From Myxosarcina sp. GI1 (GTDB lineage Bacteria > Cyanobacteriota > Cyanobacteriia > Cyanobacteriales > Xenococcaceae): a stretch of DNA of 64,000 nucleotides. The position numbers and the translations under genes are program-made. This document shows positions 50,042 to 58,925 of the stretch, one piece after another (the first letter of the stretch is position 1; each line of letters opens with the position of its first letter). The stretch covers positions 399,005-463,004 of the forward strand of contig NZ_JRFE01000014.1 in the NCBI RefSeq assembly GCF_000756305.1, given 5' to 3'. Below the pieces are notes generated by a model that searched no databases, had not been told where the DNA came from, and was given only the letters and a program-made list of their open reading frames with translations.

Positions 50042-51349
50042 TTAGCAAAGAAGAGATTTTCCGCCATCAACTCTAAAAAGATGAATTTTATCTATTTGTA
50101 TTGATAACCAGAGGCGATCGCCCATAGCAACTCGTTTATCGGGGGTAAGAGTTACGTTAATAGTCGCTTCTATATCTTCGTTTAGATGAGCCGAAACATA
50201 GGTTTCACTTCCCAAAGCTTCAACCAGATCGACTGTAACCGAAATATTTGACTCGTCTTTATCTCCTAGCTGTAGATGTTGGGGACGAATACCTAAAGTA
50301 AAAAATCGGGCGTTGCTGTCTTGAATTGGTTTAGCCCAAAATTCTGGCAGAGTAAGTTTAAATTGAGGATGCGCTAAGGTTAACGGTGCGACTAGTTCTA
50401 CTGGTAAAAAATTCATTGGTGGCGAACCGATAAACTCGGCAACAAAGCGATTAGCTGGCTGCTGATAGATTTCTAATGGTGGGGCAATTTGCTGGATACG
50501 TCCGTCATTCATTACCGCAATGCGATCGCCCATAGTCATGGCTTCGGTTTGATCGTGAGTAACATAAATTGTAGTAGTACCTAGTTGCCTTTGCAGTTTG
50601 ACAATTTGAGCGCGGGTTTCGGTTCGCAGTTTGGCATCGAGATTGGATAAAGGTTCGTCCATCAGAAACACTTGTGGATTACGGGCGATCGCTCTACCTA
50701 ATGCTACTCGCTGTTTTTGTCCTCCCGATAATTCTTTGGGCAGTCTATTTAGTAGCGTTTCGATTTGCAGTAAACTGGCAACTTGTCTCACTCTCGATCT
50801 TACTGACTTTTCTTTTGCCGATAGATAGCGTAGTTTTCTGGGTAAAGAACGAGTTATCCCTACCAAAAAATCGTCTAGCTTATTAGAATTTGATAATTTG
50901 CCATTTTCTGACAAAATATTGCCACGTCGCAGTCCAAAGGCAATGTTGTCGTAGATATTTAAATGGGGGTATAAAGCATAATTTTGAAATACCATCGCAA
51001 TATCTCTGGCTTTAGGCGGCAGATTATTTACCAGGCGATCGCCAATCCAAATTTTACCAGCCGTTATAGTTTCGAGTCCCGATAGCATTCGCAATAAGGT
51101 GCTTTTTCCACAGCCAGAAGGACCTACTAAAACCATAAATTCACCGTCTTCTACGATTAAATTGATATCGTGTAAGACACCAACGCGGTCACTTTTTCGG
51201 GATTTAGCTTTGGTAGATGTGGGAATAGTGTTAGCAATTGCGATTGCAGGACGAACTTTTTGCTCTTTACCGTCTAATTGTTCTATTGCCCCATCTCGTT
51301 CGCGGCGTGGATAACTTTTATCAACGTTTTCAAAAACAACTTTTGCCAC
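50042..51349 (-). CDS. sugar ABC transporter ATP-binding protein (MalK/UgpC type)
   Basis: A 435-residue ATPase of a carbohydrate importer. Walker A GPSGCGKS is at 76-83, the Q-loop is FQNYALYP near 122, the signature LSGGQKQR is at 207-214, Walker B VFLMDEPLSNLD at 227-238 and the H-loop is TIYVTHDQTEAM. The regulatory TOBE-like end follows. It is about 60 residues longer than MalK because of inserts at residues 24-55 and about 143-180, both polar and basic. No permease is nearby, so it probably serves several importers, as in other bacteria with a stand-alone MsiK-like ATPase. It stops 48 bp before the amylase start. Confidence 0.93.
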   Translation of the reverse strand: MAKVVFENVDKSYPRRERDGAIEQLDGKEQKVRPAIAIANTIPTSTKAKSRKSDRVGVLHDINLIVEDGEFMVLVGPSGCGKSTLLRMLSGLETITAGKIWIGDRLVNNLPPKARDIAMVFQNYALYPHLNIYDNIAFGLRRGNILSENGKLSNSNKLDDFLVGITRSLPRKLRYLSAKEKSVRSRVRQVASLLQIETLLNRLPKELSGGQKQRVALGRAIARNPQVFLMDEPLSNLDAKLRTETRAQIVKLQRQLGTTTIYVTHDQTEAMTMGDRIAVMNDGRIQQIAPPLEIYQQPANRFVAEFIGSPPMNFLPVELVAPLTLAHPQFKLTLPEFWAKPIQDSNARFFTLGIRPQHLQLGDKDESNISVTVDLVEALGSETYVSAHLNEDIEATINVTLTPDKRVAMGDRLWLSIQIDKIHLFRVDGGKSLLC

Positions 51350-51712
51350 TGTGACAGCTTAATAATTTGCTCTATTTTGCCTGTCATACTATCACTTAGA
51401 TTTAGTTCGAGCAGTTGTTTTTCAATATTTTTTTTACACGCTTAATGTCATTTGGTAATATTTTACGGCAACAAGTAGTAGAGAGAGTCGAGCAACTATA
51501 GCTTGAAAAGCGATCGCTACTGCTCGTATATACTCAACCAAAAGGCGATCTCTACCTAAAAAAAGCTGAGTTGAATGCAAGATCTGCTATCAAGGAGATC
51601 GCTTTCCCAGATTTAGAGATCGAAGTAAGAAAAATAGTTGGATAAAGTAAATTTGAAAATAAACTTACTAAAGCTCACATAGAATAGAGCGTCTTTTATT
51701 CTTACAAAAATT
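51350..51712. other. spacer with a possible decayed small gene
   Basis: A 363-bp gap. On the plus strand an interrupted frame 51445-51645 reads MSFGNILRQQVVERVEQL, TAG (51499-51501), then LEKRSLLLVYTQPKGDLYL and ends SAIKEIAFPDLEIEVRKIVG. It is open on both sides of one stop codon but matches no family I know. HIP1-like sites lie inside. It may be a relic or chance. Confidence 0.3.
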
Positions 51713-52258
51713 ATGGCAAAGTTTTATTCGCAACTTACTTTAGACTTACAAACTTTTATCCAAAAGCAAAAAATCTTTTTTACCGCCACTGCACCCATAT
51801 CGGGCAGGATTAATTTATCTCCTAAAGGTATCGATACTTTTTGTTGTCTCGATGCTAATACTGTCGCCTATCTAGATTTAACTGGTAGTGGTAACGAAAC
51901 TGCGGCACATCTACATGAGAACGGCAGAATGACAATAATGTTCTGTAGTTTCGAGGCAAATCCTCTAATTCTAAGATTATACGGTCGAGGAGAAGTAATT
52001 AGCCATTCCAGCGATCGCTGGAATAAATTACATTCTCTGTTTGTCTCCACGCCAGGAGAAAGACAAATAATTTTGCTCGATATCGAATCAATACAAACTT
52101 CTTGTGGTTTTGGCGTACCGCTATATGAATTTAAAGAAGATAGAGAAACCTTGATTGACTGGGCAGCTAAGAAGGGCAAATCTGGCATTAAGCAATATCA
52201 ACAACAGAAAAATCTACAAAGTATTGATGGATTGCCGACTAATCTCAACACTAATTAA
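51713..52258 (+). CDS. pyridoxamine 5'-phosphate oxidase-like flavoprotein
   Basis: A 181-residue protein with a PNPOx-like split-barrel fold. Features are QKIFFTATAPISGRINLSPKG, CLDANTVAYLDLTGSGNETAAHL and RMTIMFCSFEANPLILRLYGRGEVI, the layout of FMN- or F420-binding general-stress proteins. It lacks the full PdxH set of PLP-binding residues, so a role in vitamin B6 synthesis is unlikely; a reductase or haem/flavin-handling role is open. It stands alone upstream of aspC. Confidence 0.88.
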   Translation: MAKFYSQLTLDLQTFIQKQKIFFTATAPISGRINLSPKGIDTFCCLDANTVAYLDLTGSGNETAAHLHENGRMTIMFCSFEANPLILRLYGRGEVISHSSDRWNKLHSLFVSTPGERQIILLDIESIQTSCGFGVPLYEFKEDRETLIDWAAKKGKSGIKQYQQQKNLQSIDGLPTNLNTN

Positions 52259-52398
52259 TTGAGCGATCGCCCAAATGTCATCGATCGCAGAAATTGTAAA
52301 GAAACATCCTAATATTTTTCTAAAATTAAGAAGATTTTGCGAAACTATAGTTTAACCTTTAGGGCTGCAAGTACAAGAAAATCTCAAACTTATTATTA

Positions 52399-53568
52399 AT
52401 GAAATTAGCCGCCAGAGTCGATCGCGTACCACCATCAATGACATTAGCAATTTCTGCTAAAGCAAAAGCCATGCAAGCAGAAGGTATTGATGTCTGTAGT
52501 TTTAGTGCGGGAGAACCAGATTTTCCTACTCCCGCTCATGTTGTCGAAGCAGCTAAAACAGCTTTAGATAATGGTAAAACTCGCTATGGACCTGCGGCAG
52601 GAGAACCAGAACTTAGAGAAGCGATCGCTCGTAAATTGCAGAAAGAAAACAATTTAGATTATCAGGCAGAAAATACCATCGTTACTAACGGCGGTAAATA
52701 CTCTCTGTTTAACCTGATGCAGACTTTAATTGAAGAAGGAGACGAAGTAATTATTCCCTCTCCTTATTGGTTGAGCTATCCAGAGATGGTTAAGCTGGCT
52801 GGAGGCACGCCTGTATTGGTAGACACGTCAATGGAAAATGGCTATAAAATTACTCCCGAACAGCTAGAAAAAGCGATTACCCCACAAAGCAAGCTGTTCG
52901 TGCTTAATTCTCCTTCCAATCCTACAGGTGCGGTTTACAGTCCTGAAGAAATTCGCGCACTTGCAGACGTAATTTTAGCTGACGATAAACTTCTGGTAGT
53001 TTCCGACGAAATTTATGAAAAAATTCTTTATGGTGATGCCAAACATCTCAGTATCGGTGCGGTAAATCCTCAGATGCTGGAACGAACTATTACTAGTAAC
53101 GGTTTTGCCAAAAGTCACTCGATGACTGGTTGGCGCGTGGGTTATGCTGCTGCCCCTGTAGAGATAATTAAAGCCATGACCAAGATACAGGGACATAGTA
53201 CCTCTAATGTCTGTACTTTTGCCCAATATGGCGCGATCGCGGCTTTAGACTCTTCTCAAGATTGCGTAGCAGAAATGGTCGAGGCATTCGCTAAAAGACG
53301 CACTTACATCTACGAAGCGGTTGATGCTATCCCCAAACTAAGCTGTTTTAAACCCGATGGTGCTTTTTATCTCTATGTCGATATTTCTCAGACGGGAATG
53401 GGTTCTCTAGAATTCTGTGAGAAGTTATTAGAAACCAAACACGTTGCTGCAATTCCTGGGGTGGCTTTCGGAACGGATAACTGTATTCGTTTTTCCTATG
53501 CAACGGGTATGCCGACAATTGAAGAAGGCGTTAGGCGTTTGGCTGAGTTTGTTGATTCTCTGAAGTAA
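52399..53568 (+). CDS. aspC: aspartate aminotransferase (class I)
   Basis: A 389-residue PLP-dependent transaminase of subgroup I-gamma, converting aspartate and 2-oxoglutarate to oxaloacetate and glutamate (many also use prephenate). Motifs: [58 protein letters not shown] and the Schiff-base lysine K238 in [15 protein letters not shown]. The C-terminal arginine lies in [10 protein letters not shown]. Length is standard. It stands alone, with a HIP1-rich upstream spacer. Confidence 0.95.
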   Translation: MKLAARVDRVPPSMTLAISAKAKAMQAEGIDVCSFSAGEPDFPTPAHVVEAAKTALDNGKTRYGPAAGEPELREAIARKLQKENNLDYQAENTIVTNGGKYSLFNLMQTLIEEGDEVIIPSPYWLSYPEMVKLAGGTPVLVDTSMENGYKITPEQLEKAITPQSKLFVLNSPSNPTGAVYSPEEIRALADVILADDKLLVVSDEIYEKILYGDAKHLSIGAVNPQMLERTITSNGFAKSHSMTGWRVGYAAAPVEIIKAMTKIQGHSTSNVCTFAQYGAIAALDSSQDCVAEMVEAFAKRRTYIYEAVDAIPKLSCFKPDGAFYLYVDISQTGMGSLEFCEKLLETKHVAAIPGVAFGTDNCIRFSYATGMPTIEEGVRRLAEFVDSLK

Positions 53569-53660
53569 TTTAAGTGATAGATATTTTTATTAAAGTTGAT
53601 TGAGGAGTTAGTAAAACGAAGAAAATTTATCAGCCTGACTCGATTCGTGGCGATACACCA

Positions 53661-54026
53661 ATGTCTGATGAATTACTTAGAGCCGTAAAAAAGAGGCGAT
53701 TTGTGAAAGTAGCCAAACCTGGATCGGATGACGCTAAATATCTAGATTTTGTAGGAGCTAACGCATCTGCTGGTAATTGGGAAGGTAATTCTAATCCAAA
53801 AAATTTAGATGCCATAACAGTTCGGTCTGATGCTTATAAAATAGAAGTATTAGAAGAGTTTTTACACGGCACTCAAGCAAAGTTGGATATGGATATGTCT
53901 ACAGCAAACTCAGCTATTTTAGAAATTCATGTAAAAGACTTTATGATACGTCATAAAGTCTGGTTAGGTTTGTCAGAAAAAGATGTAGAAGCATTGACAA
54001 TAATGAAAGAGCTATATGAAAGATAA
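53661..54026 (+). CDS. orphan polymorphic-toxin-like C-terminal module
   Basis: A 121-residue product with no known full-length family in my memory. It begins SDELLRAVKKRRFVKVAKPG and contains DAKYLDFVGANASAGNW and IEVLEEFLHGTQAKL, then LEIHVKDFMIRHKVWLGLS. These blocks are typical of C-terminal domains of polymorphic toxins, and EEFLH/HVKDFMIRH contain histidines and acids that could bind metal; the enzyme class is unclear. The frame is open upstream (IYQPDSIRGDTP) without a start codon, so the piece looks cut from a longer protein. The following gene overlaps it by 11 bp, as in toxin-immunity pairs. Identification is moderate. Confidence 0.55.
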   Translation: MSDELLRAVKKRRFVKVAKPGSDDAKYLDFVGANASAGNWEGNSNPKNLDAITVRSDAYKIEVLEEFLHGTQAKLDMDMSTANSAILEIHVKDFMIRHKVWLGLSEKDVEALTIMKELYER

Positions 54027-54300
54027 TTACGAGATGGATATTAAAGCTGTTTTTCATCTTAGTAGGGGGACTACGGCTATAGTAGGCAATCTTAAGGGTT
54101 ATGAAACAAAAAGAATTATAGGCTCCAAAGCACAATTATTTGTTGACGGAAAACCACAAACAACTATTGAGCTATATGAAACTATATTCGATCGCCCTAC
54201 TAAGGATAATTTGCGATCGCTCGAAACCTACGACAAAGTAGAATTAACCCAAAATTTTGTAGAAAAACACAATTGTAGATTGGTAGAAGTAAAAAACTGA
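54016..54300 (+). CDS. possible immunity protein
   Basis: A 94-residue protein I do not recognise. It is predicted beta-rich: MDIKAVFHLSRGTTAIVGNL, KRIIGSKAQLFVDGKPQTTIELYETIF, and ends CRLVEVKN. No signal peptide or membrane segment. It overlaps the toxin-like module by 11 bp on the same strand, the usual tight spacing of toxin and immunity genes, which is the main reason for the call. Confidence 0.5.
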   Translation: MKDNYEMDIKAVFHLSRGTTAIVGNLKGYETKRIIGSKAQLFVDGKPQTTIELYETIFDRPTKDNLRSLETYDKVELTQNFVEKHNCRLVEVKN

Positions 54301-54452
54301 TAGATTAATAATGAAAGTTTTTAGCGATAAAAGCAAATTTGCCTTGTAAATAGAAGACTATAAATCTGAGGCTGAAAATTTACGTGTTGTCAATATTGTT
54401 GTTTTGCTAGAGCGATCGCTTATTTAATATTTAGTTTGATAATTCGATTCAA

Positions 54453-54881
54453 TTAACCTGCAATGTCAGCATCTCCTAATTCACCTTCAGAGTCAAGATT
54501 GATTACAATTGAATGTCCTGCAAATAAATCGCCATCTAAATAATAAATTTCTGCGCTACCATCGTTGCTAATATTTACCGACTTTAGCTCCATCCGCTTG
54601 ACGAATTATTCCCGATCGATTATTTCATCCTCACTCCAAGTATCATTGTATAAATCTAGTAGCTTTTCTGCTGCATAAAGCTTAAACTTTGAAGCACTGT
54701 CTCTAAGGTTTTTAATTACTTTGCGAGTGAATTCTAAAATTTCATCAAAATTATCATTATCAATATAGAATTCAGATTCTATAACTTCACCATTATGGTC
54801 TTTTATTTTTCCTTCATACCAAACGTATTCTTCAGAATATTCGATCGCGCCTAAAAAAGAATCATTAATAGTTTTTTGCAT
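54453..54881 (-). pseudogene. DUF2262 immunity-like gene with in-frame stop
   Basis: The frame starts MQKTINDSFLGAIEYSEEYVWYEGKI and continues to LYNDTWSEDEIIDRE, where a TAA lies at 54606-54608. The same frame goes on without break as FVKRMELKSVNISNDGSAEIYYLDGDLFAGHSIVI and ends DADIAG at 54453-54455. The second part matches the usual DUF2262 end (DGDLFxGHSI.. DAxIAG) and the first its beginning. So a single stop in place of a sense codon splits a 142-residue DUF2262 protein; DUF2262 proteins are often immunity-like in toxin loci. A 91-residue product may still be made. Confidence 0.8.
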
Positions 54882-55047
54882 TAATTAGAAAAAGATTATT
54901 TACTAAATTCTTAATAAAAGTAATGCATTTTAGCTAGAGCGATCGCAATAGATATTGCTTGTCGAACATTTTAGATAAATTATTTGATATTTTTTTTTGC
55001 CATATTATATACTCAGATCGCTTATTATCGAGCTTACTCTGTTTTAA

Positions 55048-56826
55048 ATGTCAATCGAGAAAAAAATAATTATAGCTATTAGTTCGATCGCAATTCTGGG
55101 CTTTGGTTTATACAAAAATATAGATAGTCCCTTTGTTTATCGACTAATTAGCAAATGGAACTGCAAAGATTCTTTATTACCCGTTTGCAACCCCGCCAAT
55201 GCTCAAACTGTAGATAAAGTTTCTGGTAACAATGGCGTGGTTGTCTCTACCCAAAAAGAAGCGTCAAAAATTGGTTTGCAGGTATTAAAAGATGGCGGAA
55301 ATGCGATCGATGCTGCGGTAGCGGTAGGTTATGCCCTAGCCGTTAGCGATCCTTGCTGTGGTAACTTAGGCGGTGGCGGTTTTATGCTGATTCGTTTTGC
55401 TAATGGCGAGTCTACTTTTATCGACTTTCGCGAAACTGCACCTTTAGCTGCAACTCAGGATATGTATCAAGATAAGCAAGGTAATGTAATTAAAGGATTG
55501 AGTACCGAAGGTTATTTGGCAGTTGGCGTTCCTGGCACTGTAAAAGGTTTAGATTATGCCATGACTGAATATGGAACAATGAAGCGCGATCGCCTTATCA
55601 AACCTGCTATTAAATTAGCTAAAAACGGTTTTGTGTTGCAACAGGGCGATGTAGATATTCTTGAGGCGGGAAAAGATAAGTTATTAGAACCTAATGTCGC
55701 TGAAATATTTTTGACAGAAGATAACAAAGTCGATCGACCTGGAGATATTTTAGTGCAAACCGATCTAGCCAAGACACTAGAGTCGATCGCCAAACGGGGA
55801 ACGGAAGTATTTTATCGAGGAGAAATTGCCGAGAAAGTTGTTACTGCTAGCGAGGCTAACAACGGCATTCTTAGCTTAGAAGATTTTGCTAATTACCAGA
55901 TTAGGGAAACCCAACCAATTAGCTGCAACTATAGAGGTTATCTGGTTATTTCTGCACCTCCTCCTGGTGGTGGTACTACCGTCTGTCAGATGTTAAATAT
56001 TTTGTCTGGTTACAATTTGAAGCAGTTGGGTTGGCAAACTACCAAAAGCTTGCATTATATCTTTTCGGCAATGCTACTAGCTTTTAGCGATCGCAATCAA
56101 TATTTAGGCGATCCAGATTTTGTCGAATTTCCCCTCGATAAACTGTTGTCTAAAGATTATGCAGCTACTTTAAGAACTAAAATTTCCGACTACGAAGCTA
56201 TACCGCCAGAATCAGTTTATTCTAATGTTCAAACGGAAGGAAGCAATACCACTCATTATTCGGTAGTAGATAAACAAGGTAATGCCGTAGCGGTAACTTA
56301 TACAATTAATTCTTATTTTGGTGCGGGGGTAATTGCCCCAGGTACGGGTTTTTTGCTCAATAATGAAATGAACGATTTTACGACTAAGTTAGGCAAACCC
56401 AATCAGTTTGGTTTGCGTCAGGGAGAAGCTAACCTAATTGAACCAGGCAAACGTCCTTTGAGTTCGATGTCGCCTACGATAGTTACTCAAGATGGACAAG
56501 TTTATTTAGTAACGGGAAGCCCAGGAGGTTCGACTATACCCAATACCGTATTGCAGGTAATTGTTAATGCGATCGATTACGATATGGATTTAGAAGCCGC
56601 AGTTAATACTCCTCGTCTTCACTATCAGGGATTTCCTAATGTTGTTGTTAGTGAACCCAATGCAGTAGATGCCAAAACTATCCGAGGTTTGAGACTAAGA
56701 GGTTATACAATTTTTCCTTTCGATACTTTGGGTGCGGCAGAATCAATTTTGGTCGAGCCTGAAACTGGATTAAAAACAGGAGTTAACGATGTTCGCAAAC
56801 CTGCGGGTAAAGCTGTTGCTTATTAA
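55048..56826 (+). CDS. ggt: gamma-glutamyltransferase
   Basis: A 592-residue Ntn-hydrolase that cleaves or transfers the gamma-glutamyl group of glutathione. A hydrophobic N-terminal signal or anchor is at about residues 7-23 (IIAISSIAILGFGLYKN), so it acts in the periplasm. Family motifs are GVVVSTQKEASKIGLQVLKDGGNAIDAAVA, DPCCGNLGGGGFMLIRF and FIDFRETAP. The predicted autocleavage site is before T401 in NTTHYSVVDKQGNAV, making large and small subunits. GSPGGSTIPNTV is the gamma-glutamyl pocket. Length is normal. The gene stands alone. Confidence 0.95.
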   Translation: MSIEKKIIIAISSIAILGFGLYKNIDSPFVYRLISKWNCKDSLLPVCNPANAQTVDKVSGNNGVVVSTQKEASKIGLQVLKDGGNAIDAAVAVGYALAVSDPCCGNLGGGGFMLIRFANGESTFIDFRETAPLAATQDMYQDKQGNVIKGLSTEGYLAVGVPGTVKGLDYAMTEYGTMKRDRLIKPAIKLAKNGFVLQQGDVDILEAGKDKLLEPNVAEIFLTEDNKVDRPGDILVQTDLAKTLESIAKRGTEVFYRGEIAEKVVTASEANNGILSLEDFANYQIRETQPISCNYRGYLVISAPPPGGGTTVCQMLNILSGYNLKQLGWQTTKSLHYIFSAMLLAFSDRNQYLGDPDFVEFPLDKLLSKDYAATLRTKISDYEAIPPESVYSNVQTEGSNTTHYSVVDKQGNAVAVTYTINSYFGAGVIAPGTGFLLNNEMNDFTTKLGKPNQFGLRQGEANLIEPGKRPLSSMSPTIVTQDGQVYLVTGSPGGSTIPNTVLQVIVNAIDYDMDLEAAVNTPRLHYQGFPNVVVSEPNAVDAKTIRGLRLRGYTIFPFDTLGAAESILVEPETGLKTGVNDVRKPAGKAVAY

Positions 56827-56839
56827 CGTAATAACATTA

Positions 56840-56877
56840 GAGAATAGGGAACAGGGAACAGGGAATAGGGAAGTAAA
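56840..56877. repeat. GGGAACA/GGGAATA tandem repeat
   Basis: Repeated AGGGAACAGGGAATAGGG units lie just after ggt. They are of the same kind as the run inside the giant protein gene at 29711-29740. Confidence 0.6.
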
Positions 56878-56897
56878 AAGTAATAAGTAAATCATTG

Positions 56898-56995
56898 CTA
56901 CTCGCTACTCGCTACTCGCTACTTGCTACTCGCTACTTGCTACTTACTACTTACTACTTACTACTTACTACTTGCTACTTGCTACTTGCTACTTA
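56898..56995. repeat. 14-copy 7-bp microsatellite
   Basis: Exactly 98 bp made of fourteen 7-bp units: CTACTCG, CTACTTG or CTACTTA. The three variants are grouped (the first three are CTACTCG, the middle four CTACTTA, the last four mainly CTACTTG), so local copying occurred. It lies between ggt and the convergent CDF gene. Confidence 0.9.
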
Positions 56996-57037
56996 TTTTT
57001 GGAAATAGTATGATTTCTATTTGAAATGATTATAATA

Positions 57038-57967
57038 TTACAGTTCTGCCTTTTCAGTACTGCCAAAACTAATATCATCAGATTCATAGTCTGGTGGTTC
57101 GACGTGAATGGAAACTCTAACTTTACCAAAGCTTTCTGCTAGTCGTTGTTCGATGCGTTCGGTAATTTTATGAGCGGTTTGCACATCAGAAGTATCGACA
57201 ATCAGGTGCATTTCGATAAATACCTGTCTTCCTACTACACCACGAGAGGCAATATCGTGACAGTTAACTACTCCAGGAGTTGTCATGACAATGCGATGAA
57301 TTTTTTCGGGTGCGATCGCCATTTCGTCTACCAACCAGGGTAAATTGTCGCGTATTACTTCCCAACCGCTATAAAACACCATAAAAGCAACGGGAAAAGC
57401 CAAAATTACGTCAAGCGATCGCAATTGAGGAATATTCAATGCTGATGCTTGCCAAACTCCTATCAAGCCTGCAATTACCACCACCGTCACCCAAATATCG
57501 CTGGTGGTGTGTTTGGCATCGGCAATTAAAATCGGACTATCAATTTTTTTACCAACGTTGCGTTCGTAAACAGCAACAAAAATATTGACGATTAAGACAA
57601 TTGATAACAGCCATAACTCGCTTGGTGCAACTTCTACAGGCTTACCACCAAAAGCAATACGTTCTACCGCACCCTTGAGAATTTCAAAACAGGCAATTCC
57701 TAAAAAAGCGGCAATTCCCAAGGCACCTAACGCTTCAAATTTTTGATGTCCGTAGGGATGTTCTCTGTCTGGTAGGGGAGAAGAAAAACGATTGGCAATT
57801 AAGCCCAAAATATTGTTGGCACTGTCGGTAATGCTGTGTAAAGCATCTGCTTGCAGGCTAAGAGAACCAGTAGCAAAACCAATGGTTGCTTTTAACGCCA
57901 TTACGAATAAATTTAGCAGCAGAGTTATCCAGAGAACTTTGCGAACTTGGGAACGATTGTCTTGCAT
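57038..57967 (-). CDS. cation diffusion facilitator (CDF) transporter
   Basis: A 309-residue metal/proton antiporter of the CDF family (Zn2+, Fe2+, Co2+ or Mn2+ efflux). Six membrane segments are visible between residues about 8 and 200. Metal-site residues are in ALHSITDSANN (H and D of helix 2) and ILIADAKHTTSDIW (H and D of helix 5). The cytoplasmic C-terminal domain (about 210-300) contains VNCHDIASRGVVGRQVFIEMHLIVD with the histidines typical of the family. The H/D pairs favour Zn or Fe; the exact metal is open. Confidence 0.94.
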   Translation of the reverse strand: MQDNRSQVRKVLWITLLLNLFVMALKATIGFATGSLSLQADALHSITDSANNILGLIANRFSSPLPDREHPYGHQKFEALGALGIAAFLGIACFEILKGAVERIAFGGKPVEVAPSELWLLSIVLIVNIFVAVYERNVGKKIDSPILIADAKHTTSDIWVTVVVIAGLIGVWQASALNIPQLRSLDVILAFPVAFMVFYSGWEVIRDNLPWLVDEMAIAPEKIHRIVMTTPGVVNCHDIASRGVVGRQVFIEMHLIVDTSDVQTAHKITERIEQRLAESFGKVRVSIHVEPPDYESDDISFGSTEKAEL

Positions 57968-58190
57968 TTTCGACCACGAATTATCATCATGCCTTCGTTA
58001 TACAATCATAAGCCGAAAATAACTATAGTCTTTGGCAGTAAATGCTTTGAGGTGTATTCATCTGTCAAAAACATATAGGCTTATTGCAATTTATTCTAAT
58101 AAACAAAGTATTTTGTTCTTATTAATTGGTAGTTGTTTTACTAAGGTTAGATGATATTAATTAGCATTAAAAACCTAATATTAAAATTGA

Positions 58191-58814
58191 TTACCGATCA
58201 CCTGTATTAACAAAAATAGCTGCCTGAGTGCGATCGCGCAGATTGAGACGACGCAGAATACTGTTGACGTGATTTTTAACGGTGCGTTCGGCAATGTATA
58301 GCTGTTCGGCGATTTCACGATTGCTATAGCCTTTAGCAATTAATTGTAATACTTCTTTTTCTCTAGAAGTTAAAGTCTCTAATTCTGGTGTTTGAGTAGC
58401 TGTAGAAGTGGTAACGGCTTTTTTAAACAATCCAGGGCTTAATTGAGTGTAACCTTTGTTGGCAAAACGAATTGCTTCGGCTAGTTCTGTCGAGGGAGTG
58501 TCTTTAAGCAAATAGCCTTTAGCACCATAAGCCATTGACTGAGCTACATATTCATCATCGTCAAAGGTAGTGAGAACTAATATCTTAATATCTGGTGCTT
58601 GTTTGGCGAGAGCCTTAATTGCTGCCACTCCATCCATTACAGGCATCCGAATATCCATTAATACTACGTCGGGTTGCAGTGAAAGCGATCGCTCTACGGC
58701 TAGCTTGCCATTTTCCGCCTCGCCGACAATTTCTATATCGTCATGAGTTTCTAATAAACTCGCCAGTCCTTCTCTGACAATGCTTTGATCGTCTACTAAC
58801 AACACGCGAATCAT
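58191..58814 (-). CDS. NarL/FixJ-type response regulator
   Basis: A 207-residue response regulator. The receiver (1-120) opens IRVLLVDDQSIVREGL, with the phospho-acceptor D54 in VVLMDIRMPVMDG and K104 in GYLLKDTPSTEL. The LuxR-type HTH (about 140-203) is LTSREKEVLQLIAKGYSNREIAEQLYIAERTVKNHVNSILRRL. It lies downstream of the histidine kinase on the same strand (112 bp apart), so the two should form a pair. Confidence 0.95.
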   Translation of the reverse strand: MIRVLLVDDQSIVREGLASLLETHDDIEIVGEAENGKLAVERSLSLQPDVVLMDIRMPVMDGVAAIKALAKQAPDIKILVLTTFDDDEYVAQSMAYGAKGYLLKDTPSTELAEAIRFANKGYTQLSPGLFKKAVTTSTATQTPELETLTSREKEVLQLIAKGYSNREIAEQLYIAERTVKNHVNSILRRLNLRDRTQAAIFVNTGDR

Positions 58815-58880
58815 AAGGTATTTCTCACTTTGTGTTCTAAGGAAAATCCACTATTAATGAGCCATTTATTATTAAGCATT

Positions 58881-58908
58881 TATTGTCTGTAGTGTTCAGT
58901 GTTTATTG
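58881..58908. repeat. 28-bp repeat, left copy flanking the kinase gene
   Basis: TATTGTCTGTAGTGTTCAGT and GTTTATTG match 60221-60248 in the same orientation with 3 mismatches. The two copies bracket the histidine kinase gene. Confidence 0.65.
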
Positions 58909-58925
58909 AATCTATAGTCGGTAAT

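Noticed and set aside
51445..51645. Interrupted small frame between the ABC ATPase gene and the PNPOx-like gene, as a possible gene
   Set aside because: It has one internal stop and no recognised family; kept only as a note in the spacer entry.
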